DNA from: Sulfurimonas sp.
GTDB lineage: Bacteria > Campylobacterota > Campylobacteria > Campylobacterales > Sulfurimonadaceae
DNA length: 24,456 bases
Assembly (NCBI GenBank): GCA_022712775.1
Contig: JAFLJZ010000218.1
Span: 1-24,456 of the forward strand
Direction: 5' to 3'
Under the pieces are notes generated by a model. That model was given only the letters and a program-made list of their open reading frames with translations, did not search any database and was not told the DNA's origin. Positions 17,835 to 24,121 of the stretch are shown here, piece by piece (position 1 is the stretch's first letter; the number at the start of each line of letters is the position of its first letter). The position numbers and the translations under genes were made by a program.

Positions 17835-17915
17835 TCACTCTTTAAATGATTTAATTGTTTCACTCATCCCAAAGTCTGGATATTTTTTAGAATCTAAGAC
17901 TACCCTATAATCCAT
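17835..17915 (-). CDS. Possible 26-aa leader ORF upstream of the CheY-like gene
   Basis: ATG at 17913-17915 to TGA at 17835-17837, encoding a peptide starting MDYRVVLDSKKYPDF and ending in a charged TIKSFKE. It is in the same frame as the CheY-like gene, separated from it only by TGA-AAT. Codon use looks ordinary for the neighbourhood, but the Shine-Dalgarno is poor and no family is recognised. It could be a coupling leader, or a remnant of a longer N-terminus cut off by the TGA. Confidence 0.35.
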   Translation of the reverse strand: MDYRVVLDSKKYPDFGMSETIKSFKE

Positions 17916-17928
17916 ATATATATTTCTT

Positions 17929-18288
17929 TTAAAAGTTAGCTTCTTCAAACTTAATAGCTAATGCTTCTATATAACAAGATGAGCTTTTTACACTTGCTTC
18001 ATTATAGCATTCACCAATCCCAAAAGCAAGTGAATTTGTGTTGTTTATAATACTTATGCCTTCACTCATATCTAATAGGGGAAGTTTAGAATCTTCTACT
18101 AATTGTGCACTAATAATATTAGTAAACTCTAGGTTAACTGAAACCCAATCAAAAGCTCTCGCTTCATCTTGTCCAGCTAAATGTATTAACATAGTTGTAG
18201 GTGAAATGATTTCTATAGAACGAAATTCACCATCTTTAAAATGATTAAAGCGTTTTAAAAATGAATCTATGTTAGTTAATGGTTTCAT
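17929..18288 (-). CDS. 119-aa protein of unknown function coupled to nrdA
   Basis: Cytoplasmic by lack of signal or membrane segments. Mixed alpha/beta pattern with a central DEARAFDWVSVNLEF segment. Three cysteines occur in the C-terminal third (GECYNEASVKSSSCYIEA). Not recognised. Its ATG directly follows the nrdA stop codon (TAAATG), so it is almost certainly translated from the nrdA mRNA. A role linked to ribonucleotide reduction can only be guessed from this position. Confidence 0.7.
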   Translation of the reverse strand: MKPLTNIDSFLKRFNHFKDGEFRSIEIISPTTMLIHLAGQDEARAFDWVSVNLEFTNIISAQLVEDSKLPLLDMSEGISIINNTNSLAFGIGECYNEASVKSSSCYIEALAIKFEEANF

Positions 18289-20655
18289 TTATTGGCAACC
18301 TACACATTCCATACTTCTATCTTCTACATCGTTAGCAATTTCTGGTGATTGTGAACGAAGATAGTAAGTTGATTTCAATCCTAATTTCCATGCTAACATA
18401 TAAATTTCATTTAAGTATTTACCACTTGCTTTGTCAAGTGTTATAAATATATTTAAAGACTGTCCTTGGTCTATCCATTTTTGACGAATTGCAGCAGCTT
18501 TAATTAGGAGTGTTTGATTTAAGTCATAGGCTGGAGTATAGTATGCCCAGGTATCTGGTGAAAGCTTTGGAACTACAACTGGAATTAGACCAGACAAGTT
18601 TTCTTCAAACCACTTTCTTTTAAATACTGGTTCAATGGCTTGTGTAGTTCCTGTTAGAATCGAGATTGATGAAGTTGGTGCAACCGCCATAAGGTAACCA
18701 TTTCTCATGCCTTGCGATTTTACTTTTGTGCGTAAGTCTTCCCACTCGTATGTTGAAGCAAAAAGTCCACCACGGTCAACAAGATTTATAACTTCTGCAT
18801 TTGCATGATCTTGAGGCATTATTCCCTTAGACCAATCAGAACCTTCATAGTCTGGATATGCACCTTTTTCTTTTGCTAAATCAGAGGAAGCCGAAATAGT
18901 GTTATAACAAACTGATTCCATGATTTCATCTATCTTGTCAAAGTGTTCTTGCGTTCCCCAAGTGATTCCTTGTTCTGCTAACATTTGAGCTTCACCCATA
19001 ACACCTAAACCAATAGCACGAGATTTCATGTTTGTACGCTTTACTTTTTCAACTGGATAAAAATTTAAATCAATTACATTATCTAAACATCTAACAGCAA
19101 TTGGAACGATTCTATTTATTTCTTCTTTTGTATTTATGCGAGATAAGTTTACAGAAGCAAGATTGCAAACAGCAGTATCACCATTTATTTTTTCTTTTTC
19201 AACTACAAATATTGGAAGTCCTCCGAGAGAATCAAGTGCAGTTACTTTTTTTGCAGGTTTTGTTATTCCAGAATCAACAGTTACCATTTCTTCTTCTTCG
19301 TAAGAGATAGAATCTCCATTTTCAAAAATGAATTTTGTTTTATAATGATTAGGGTTAGTGTTTTGAAAAATCTCTGTACAAAGGTTTGAACTTCGAATGG
19401 TCCCTTTATGTTTGTTAGGATTGGCTCGGTTAGCATTGTCTTTAAAACAAAGGAAAGGTGAACCAGTTTCAAAGTACGAAGTTAGTATCTTTTTCCAAAG
19501 GTCTTTCGCTTTTATCTTTTCTTTGATAATACTTTCATCTTCTTCTAACTCTTTATAACGTGTGTTAAAATCTTCACCATAAAGTGTAGCTAACTCTCTA
19601 ACATCATAAGGATCAAAAAGAGTCCAAATTGCATCTTCTTGAACTCTTTGCATAAACAAATCGTTTAGCCACATTGCTGGAAATAAATCATGTGCACGAC
19701 GACGCTCTTCTCCAGAGTTTTTCTTTAGGTCTAAAAAGTCATTTATATCAATATGCCATGGTTCCATATAAACAGCGATAGCACCTTTTCTTGTTCCAAG
19801 TTGATCAACTGCAATAGCTATATCATTTGTAATCTTTAGAAATGGTACAGTTCCACCAGCTGCATTTTTATGTCCATCAATGAATGAACCCATTGAGCGA
19901 ATACCTGTCCAATCCCATCCGATTCCACCACCGAACTTCGAAAGCATTGCCATCTCTTGATACGAGTCAAATATACCTTCAATATTATCTGGAGTTGAAC
20001 CAATGTAACAAGAAGAAAGTTGATGTCTTGTAGTTCTTGCATTTGAAAGTGTTGGGGTAGCTAACATTACTTGAAATTGAGAAATCATGTCATAAAACTT
20101 TATAGCCCATTCATGCTTGTTCTCTTCACGTTGTGCTAAGAACATAGATATAGCCATAAACATATGTTGAGGAAGCTCTATAGCCTCTCCATCCACATTC
20201 TTAATAAGGTATCTATCATAAAGTGTTTTAACACCAAGGTAGTTAAATAGCATATCACGTTCAGGTACGATATGTTTGTTTAGTCTTTCTAAATCATACA
20301 TATCTGCTAAACCTAAAAGAAGACGTCCAGCTTTTTCACCACGTTTGAAATATTTTTCTAGAGTACAGTAACCAGTAAAACTATTAACTTGATGATAAAG
20401 GTTAAACATAAAAAGACGTGAAGCAACAAAAGTCCAGTTAGGTGCATCGATGTCAATCTTATCAACAGCTGTTTTGATTAATGTTTGTTGTATCTCTTGA
20501 GATGTGATTCCATCACGGAAGTGAATCTGTGCATCTACCTCAAGTTCGCTTTGCGATACGTTCGTTAAATCTTTAACTGCTGCAGCTGTATATTTTTGGA
20601 TTTTTGTAATGTCAAGTGGCTCTGTTCTACCGTTTCTTTTTATGATTGTTATCAT
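18289..20655 (-). CDS. nrdA: Class Ia ribonucleoside-diphosphate reductase alpha subunit
   Basis: 788-aa catalytic subunit making dNDPs; it needs the NrdB radical subunit, which is not in this window. An N-terminal ATP-cone (about 1-90) is present, so dATP feedback is expected. Active-site features: SSCYIGS, the NxCxE motif in SSNLCTEI, and TAVCNLASVNL for the redox cysteine pair. The paired tyrosines lie in the C-terminal barrel, and the tail CVGCQ carries the shuttle cysteines. The start is ATG 20655 rather than the TTG at 20667, because GGGGAAG just upstream of it serves as Shine-Dalgarno. No convincing NrdR boxes were found. Confidence 0.96.
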   Translation of the reverse strand: MITIIKRNGRTEPLDITKIQKYTAAAVKDLTNVSQSELEVDAQIHFRDGITSQEIQQTLIKTAVDKIDIDAPNWTFVASRLFMFNLYHQVNSFTGYCTLEKYFKRGEKAGRLLLGLADMYDLERLNKHIVPERDMLFNYLGVKTLYDRYLIKNVDGEAIELPQHMFMAISMFLAQREENKHEWAIKFYDMISQFQVMLATPTLSNARTTRHQLSSCYIGSTPDNIEGIFDSYQEMAMLSKFGGGIGWDWTGIRSMGSFIDGHKNAAGGTVPFLKITNDIAIAVDQLGTRKGAIAVYMEPWHIDINDFLDLKKNSGEERRRAHDLFPAMWLNDLFMQRVQEDAIWTLFDPYDVRELATLYGEDFNTRYKELEEDESIIKEKIKAKDLWKKILTSYFETGSPFLCFKDNANRANPNKHKGTIRSSNLCTEIFQNTNPNHYKTKFIFENGDSISYEEEEMVTVDSGITKPAKKVTALDSLGGLPIFVVEKEKINGDTAVCNLASVNLSRINTKEEINRIVPIAVRCLDNVIDLNFYPVEKVKRTNMKSRAIGLGVMGEAQMLAEQGITWGTQEHFDKIDEIMESVCYNTISASSDLAKEKGAYPDYEGSDWSKGIMPQDHANAEVINLVDRGGLFASTYEWEDLRTKVKSQGMRNGYLMAVAPTSSISILTGTTQAIEPVFKRKWFEENLSGLIPVVVPKLSPDTWAYYTPAYDLNQTLLIKAAAIRQKWIDQGQSLNIFITLDKASGKYLNEIYMLAWKLGLKSTYYLRSQSPEIANDVEDRSMECVGCQ

Positions 20656-20778
20656 ATACTTCCCCAAGTAATTGTTTATAAGTATATGGATTTTATCTCA
20701 ATTTATCTGATAGAGAACTTTAAAAAAAAGGTTATTTCAAAGTTGTTAAAAAGTTATTTTCTATATAAAAAAGGATGA

Positions 20779-20812
20779 TAATTATTATAACCAGACTAGG
20801 TTATAATAATTG
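20779..20812. terminator. 13-bp hairpin between purB and nrdA, probable purB terminator
   Basis: AATTATTATAACC (20780-20792) and GGTTATAATAATT (20799-20811) form a perfect stem with a 6-nt loop. On the minus strand it lies just after the purB stop, with a T-run 7 nt further on; on the plus strand GTTTT follows. It is AT-rich, so efficiency is uncertain. Confidence 0.55.
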
Positions 20813-20820
20813 TTTTAAAG

Positions 20821-22152
20821 TTATTTTTCGAATACTCTTTTGAAGATTGCATCAACATTTTTAGTGTAGTAATCGTAGTTAAAACATTCACGAATTTGTT
20901 TTTCGCTTAGTGATTTTCCTAACTCTTCATCTGCTAACAAATGGTTCAAGTAAAGTGATTCACCTTTTTCGTTTGTAGAAGATTTTCCTTGTTGAATCTC
21001 TTCCCAAACTTTCATTGCGTTTCTTTGTACGATTCTATATGCATCCTCGCGAGATACACCTTTGATTGGTAGTTCAAGTAAAACACGTTGTGAGAAAACT
21101 AACCCACCTGTTAGGTTAAGGTTTTTCATCATGTTCTCAGGATACACAGTTAGTTTAGATATAACACTATTCATACGGTGAAGCATAAAGTTAGTTGTGA
21201 TAAAAGCATCTGGTAACCAGAATCTTTCAGTTGAAGAATGTGAGATATCTCTTTCGTGCCAAAGTGCTACATTTTCCATAGCAGGCATCGCGTAGGAACG
21301 TATCATACGAGCTAGACCTGTTATGTTTTCTGTTAGGATTGGATTACGTTTGTGAGGCATAGCAGATGAACCCTTTTGCCCTTTTGCAAAGAACTCTTCA
21401 GCTTCATATACTTCTGTACGTTGTAAGTGTCTCACTTGAACTGCGAACTTTTCTACTGATGATGCCATAGATGCTAAGGCTGTTGCTAGTCTTGCATATC
21501 TATCACGATGCACCACTTGGTTAGAACATGGTTCAGGTTTTAAACCTAACTCTGCCATTGCATATTCTTCTAGTTCTAATGGAGCATGTGCAAAGTTACC
21601 CATAGCACCAGAGATTTGACCAACAGAGATAACCTCCATAGTCTGTTCTAGGTTTAATAAGTGTCTTGCCATCTCATCATACCAAACTGCTAACGTTAGA
21701 CCGAATGTAATAGGTTCACCATGGATACCATGACTTCTCCCAACCATTAAAGTCATCTTATGTTCTTCTGCTCTTACTTTAATAGATACCATAAGCATTT
21801 TAACATCAGCGATGATAATTTCTAGTGAAGCTTTCATTTGAAGTGCTACACCAGTATCAACTGCATCCGAAGATGTCATACCATAGTGAAACCATCGTGA
21901 CTCATCACCTAATGATTCTGATACACTTGTATTAAACGCGATTAAATCGTGTTTAGTAATTGCTTCAATCTCTTCGATTCGCTCAACTGAGAAGGTAGAA
22001 TTTTTTACAATTTTGTCTGCATCTTCTTGAGGAATTTTCCCAAGTTTTGCCCAAGCTTTAACTGCTGCTTTTTCAACTTCTAGCCATGCTGCATATCTTG
22101 CATGCTGTGTCCATTTTTCTGCCATCTCTGGTCTTGAGTAACGTTCTACCAT
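20821..22152 (-). CDS. purB: Adenylosuccinate lyase
   Basis: 443-aa homotetrameric lyase of the fumarase/aspartase superfamily. It splits SAICAR and adenylosuccinate, each releasing fumarate, in purine synthesis. Seen: the N-terminal MVERYSRPEMAEKW, H141 in GRSHGIHGEPITFG, the flexible signature loop GSSAMPHKRNP (261-271) and the catalytic serine within it. AAGGTAAT precedes the ATG. The upstream region is a short divergent promoter with an 11-bp inverted repeat shared with the pseudouridine synthase gene. Confidence 0.97.
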   Translation of the reverse strand: MVERYSRPEMAEKWTQHARYAAWLEVEKAAVKAWAKLGKIPQEDADKIVKNSTFSVERIEEIEAITKHDLIAFNTSVSESLGDESRWFHYGMTSSDAVDTGVALQMKASLEIIIADVKMLMVSIKVRAEEHKMTLMVGRSHGIHGEPITFGLTLAVWYDEMARHLLNLEQTMEVISVGQISGAMGNFAHAPLELEEYAMAELGLKPEPCSNQVVHRDRYARLATALASMASSVEKFAVQVRHLQRTEVYEAEEFFAKGQKGSSAMPHKRNPILTENITGLARMIRSYAMPAMENVALWHERDISHSSTERFWLPDAFITTNFMLHRMNSVISKLTVYPENMMKNLNLTGGLVFSQRVLLELPIKGVSREDAYRIVQRNAMKVWEEIQQGKSSTNEKGESLYLNHLLADEELGKSLSEKQIRECFNYDYYTKNVDAIFKRVFEK

Positions 22153-22169
22153 TTATGATTACCTTATTG

Positions 22170-22210
22170 AGTATTTATGATAGAATTTTACAGAAATTTT
22201 CATAAATACT
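22170..22210. repeat. 11-bp inverted repeat in the purB / pseudouridine synthase divergent promoter
   Basis: AGTATTTATGA (22170-22180) and TCATAAATACT (22200-22210), perfect, with a 19-bp spacer. The spacing of arm centres is 30 bp. A plus-strand extended -10 (TGATAGAAT, 22178-22186) overlaps the left arm. This could be an operator acting on both genes. Confidence 0.5.
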
Positions 22211-22227
22211 TAATTAAGGGTTACACA

Positions 22228-23148
22228 ATGCCATTCGTAAAAAAGACGATGTTTGCAAAAGAGAGAAAAAAAGCTTTTCTTTTTTTAATGGAAGACCTCG
22301 GTTACACACAAAGAGAAGCACAAAGGTTCATATCTAAAGGAAGAGTATTGGTTAATGGCGAGAAGATGCTTAAAACAGCCGGAGAGATTGAAGGTGAATT
22401 TGAATTTATTTACTTTGAACCGATTACAAAAGGTTTAGTTCCTAATCATATAGATGAAGAGTTTGTACTCTTTGATAAGCCAAGTGGAGTCCTTATTCAT
22501 CCACAAACAAAAGCTACACCTTATTCTTTAATAGATGAACTTAAATATCAGTTTGGGCGTGATGCAAACATCGCTCATAGGATTGACCAAGAAACAAGTG
22601 GATTAGTTTTATGTGCTAGAAATAAGATAAGTGAAAGAGAAATAAAAATGATGTTTCAAGAAAGAGAGATGAAGAAAAAGTATCTTGCTTTAGTTCATGG
22701 AGAGTTTAAAGATTCTATTGTCTGTGAAGCACCACTTTTAAGAAGTAAGGCTGAAAGTGCAATTGTTAGAATGGTTGTAAAAGTTGATGATTCTGGGAAA
22801 GCTTCAAAAACTGATTTTAGACCATTAGAATATTTCGAAGAGTTAAATATGACCTTAGTTGAATGCTCACCTTTTACAGGAAGACAACATCAAATTCGTG
22901 TACATCTGTTTCACGTGAAACATCCAATTGTTGGAGATCCAATTTATGGTCAGACAGAAGTTGATAGAACTAAATTTTTAGATAGAGAATTAACACCGCA
23001 AGATAGAATAAATAAAAGTGGAGCTTCAAGGTTGTTACTTCATGCAAATGAATTAGAATTTAGTTTATACGGAAAAGATTATCATCTTAAGAGTAAAGTT
23101 GACTTTATACAAGAAGTTCAAAATAGTTTAGGAACACCATTAAAATAA
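22228..23148 (+). CDS. RluA/RluD-family 23S rRNA pseudouridine synthase
   Basis: 306-aa enzyme isomerising uridine to pseudouridine, probably in 23S rRNA; the exact target cannot be read from sequence. The N-terminal S4-like RNA-binding domain is at about 13-55 (YTQREAQRFISKGRVLVNG). The catalytic motif HRIDQETSGL has D120, followed by KKYLALVHG and GRQHQIRVHLFHVKHPIVGDPIYG. The ATG at 22228 is preferred over 22177: AAGGG lies 8 nt upstream and the extension overlaps the promoter. The codons for LFHVKH contain a perfect parS site. No terminator follows closely; the next plus-strand one is at 23555. Confidence 0.93.
   Translation: MPFVKKTMFAKERKKAFLFLMEDLGYTQREAQRFISKGRVLVNGEKMLKTAGEIEGEFEFIYFEPITKGLVPNHIDEEFVLFDKPSGVLIHPQTKATPYSLIDELKYQFGRDANIAHRIDQETSGLVLCARNKISEREIKMMFQEREMKKKYLALVHGEFKDSIVCEAPLLRSKAESAIVRMVVKVDDSGKASKTDFRPLEYFEELNMTLVECSPFTGRQHQIRVHLFHVKHPIVGDPIYGQTEVDRTKFLDRELTPQDRINKSGASRLLLHANELEFSLYGKDYHLKSKVDFIQEVQNSLGTPLK
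22907..22922. other. Perfect parS centromere site (ParB binding)
   Basis: TGTTTCACGTGAAACA, identical to the canonical 16-bp chromosomal parS palindrome. It is intragenic (pseudouridine synthase codons for FHVK and flanks) and about 11.4 kb from the putative unwinding site. parA and parB are not in this window. Confidence 0.93.
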
Positions 23149-23184
23149 ATTTTAGATATTGTATTGAGGAGAGAAATTGACGCA

Positions 23185-23353
23185 AAACCCTATAAATAGG
23201 AACTCTTCTAATCTAAAATGTGAATAACTTTTAGAAACAGTATAAGGACATCGTAATAGAAAAGATTATATATCACATCAAATCCATCTAAAGCCCTATT
23301 TATAGGAGTTTAAGCTACTTTAAAGTATTTAAATTCAGCTCTATTTTAGATTA
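23185..23353. repeat. Interleaved long inverted repeats (possible structured RNA)
   Basis: Pair A: 23189-23200 (CCTATAAATAGG) with 23295-23306 (CCTATTTATAGG), extended by AAAC at 23185-23188 with GTTT at 23308-23311 across one bulged A, about 16 bp. Pair B: TAATCTAAAAT at 23209-23219 with ATTTTAGATTA at 23343-23353, 11 bp. B overlaps a local hairpin TCTAAAA / TTTTAGA (23212-23218 and 23229-23235). The order A-B-A'-B' would form a pseudoknot or exclusive alternatives. Confidence 0.6.
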
Positions 23354-23439
23354 AATATTACTTAAAAAAAGAAAGAATTTTAAAATTTATTTGATGAATA
23401 GTCACTAACTATTCACATTTTACAACATTGTGTGAATAG
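23219..23439. promoter_or_regulatory. Third DnaA-box cluster, outside oriC
   Basis: TGTGAATAA at 23219-23227 (minus-strand TTATTCACA, identical to the oriC boxes), CTATTCACA at 23409-23417 (plus) and TGTGAATAG at 23431-23439 (minus). The last two form a 10-bp inverted repeat (ACTATTCACA / TGTGAATAGT). A related GAATAGT lies at 23396-23402. Confidence 0.6.
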
Positions 23440-23539
23440 TACACACTTTTCATAAATTTTGTAACTTTGTAGTTGTTTTTTGATTTTTTTAAGAGTTTGA
23501 TTTCATTTTGTGGATTATTTTTCTATAAGAAAACTAAGG

Positions 23540-23593
23540 TATTATTACATTTATAAACGACCTCCCTGGTGTGTTGGTCGTTTTACTTTTTTT
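23540..23593 (+). ncRNA. Candidate short RNA with C-rich anti-Shine-Dalgarno loop, or terminator only
   Basis: TATTAT at 23540-23545 could be a -10 giving a start near 23552. It is followed at once by AAACGACC (23555-23562), a 13-nt loop TCCCTGGTGTGTT, GGTCGTTT (23576-23583) and TTTTACTTTTTTT. The hairpin with T-tract is a convincing plus-strand intrinsic terminator. Whether a separate RNA of about 40 nt starts here or a longer transcript ends here is open. CCTCCCTG at the stem-loop junction is complementary to CAGGGAGG, the queF ribosome-binding site. Confidence 0.4.
23555..23593 (+). terminator. Strong plus-strand intrinsic terminator
   Basis: 8-bp GC-containing stem (AAACGACC / GGTCGTTT) followed by an 11-T tail broken by AC. 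The only upstream plus-strand gene is the pseudouridine synthase, 407 nt away, which implies a long 3' untranslated region or an independent RNA. On the minus strand no T-tract follows, so it is weak for the 78-aa gene. Confidence 0.75.
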
Positions 23594-23598
23594 AGAGG

Positions 23599-23835
23599 TT
23601 AAACTCCATTGTATCTTTTTATGATTTTTTTCACACGTGCTCTTAGATTTCTTAATGCATCTGTACTTGATTTTCCATCAGCAGTTAAGTTTGCAAAATC
23701 TTCACCAAGTTGAGCTTTTGCCATCCAACCAATTTTGTTATGGTATTTTATACCTACAAATCTAACATCACCAAAGTGACCTTTACAAAGTTTATATATT
23801 TCTCTGATTCTATCGCCATCTAATTTTTCTGCCAT
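23599..23835 (-). CDS. 78-aa basic protein, unknown function
   Basis: Small cytoplasmic protein with no recognised family. Order: a helix EKLDGDRIREIYKLCKGHF, a beta-rich middle DVRFVGIKYHNKIGWMAKAQLG, and a basic C-terminal helix ALRNLRARVKKIIKRYNGV. The basic end suggests nucleic-acid or ribosome contact, but that is only a guess. AAGGAAT lies 7 nt before the ATG. The 181-bp upstream gap contains four hairpins. Confidence 0.75.
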   Translation of the reverse strand: MAEKLDGDRIREIYKLCKGHFGDVRFVGIKYHNKIGWMAKAQLGEDFANLTADGKSSTDALRNLRARVKKIIKRYNGV

Positions 23836-23863
23836 CTGAGTATTCCTTTATTTTATTACATAA

Positions 23864-23962
23864 AATGAAGGAAACCCTTCATTGTTTTCCAACAAAGGAA
23901 CAAAGTCCCTTTGTCTTCGCTAAAGCCGCTAAGACTACTAAAGCTTGCCTTTAACAAGGCAG
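23864..23962. repeat. Row of four hairpins between the 34-aa and 78-aa genes
   Basis: AATGAAGG / CCTTCATT (23864-23871, 23876-23883, loop AAAC); ACAAAGG / CCTTTGT (23892-23898, 23908-23914); GTCTT / AAGAC (23913-23917, 23931-23935); GCCTT / AAGGC (23947-23951, 23956-23960, loop TAAC). The first may act as a minus-strand terminator (tail TTATG). The local composition is richer in G and C than the flanks. Confidence 0.55.
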
Positions 23963-24016
23963 ATTACTTTTCTATTTATATTTTATCTCAAAACTATTAC
24001 AATATAGCTTTAGAAG

Positions 24017-24121
24017 TTATTTTTTCTTATCATCACTTGTTGCAGCTTTATAAAAACCAATAAGTCCAACACTAAACACAGCAACTATAAATACTATCTG
24101 AGCTATTTCAACATATCCCAT
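24017..24121 (-). CDS. 34-aa single-span membrane miniprotein overlapping rlmN
   Basis: ATG at 24119-24121 to TAA at 24017-24019. The peptide has a short N-terminus (MGYVEIAQ), a hydrophobic span at about residues 9-24 ([16 protein letters not shown]) and a charged tail [10 protein letters not shown], so it should be an inner-membrane protein with a cytoplasmic basic end. A GGGAG Shine-Dalgarno lies 8 nt upstream, within rlmN. The start overlaps the rlmN stop by 14 bp in another frame, which implies translational coupling. It is too short for usual gene finders. Family unknown. Confidence 0.75.
   Translation of the reverse strand: MGYVEIAQIVFIVAVFSVGLIGFYKAATSDDKKK

Larger units (their letters stand above)
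23149..23598. other. 450-bp gene-free region with repeats, DnaA boxes and a terminator
   Basis: No ORF longer than a few codons on either strand. Contents in order: two interleaved inverted-repeat pairs (23185-23353), a DnaA-type box in a hairpin loop (23219-23227), A-rich DNA (23354-23390), two facing CTATTCACA boxes (23409-23439), a T-rich stretch (23455-23520), a -10-like TATTAT (23540-23545) and a strong hairpin with T-tract (23555-23593). It does not match tmRNA, RNase P RNA, SRP RNA or rRNA as far as I can judge. Confidence 0.7.

Noticed and set aside
20656..20720. NrdR boxes in the nrdA promoter
   Set aside because: No pair of sites close to ACACTATATATAGTGT; only AT-rich sequence.
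23492..23501. AGAGTTTGAT, resembling the 5' end of 16S rRNA
   Set aside because: Only ten bases match; the following sequence is unrelated to 16S rRNA.
23149..23598. tmRNA, RNase P RNA or 6S RNA in the large intergenic region
   Set aside because: None of the conserved cores was recognised, and the pairings are not a rod with a central bubble as in 6S RNA.
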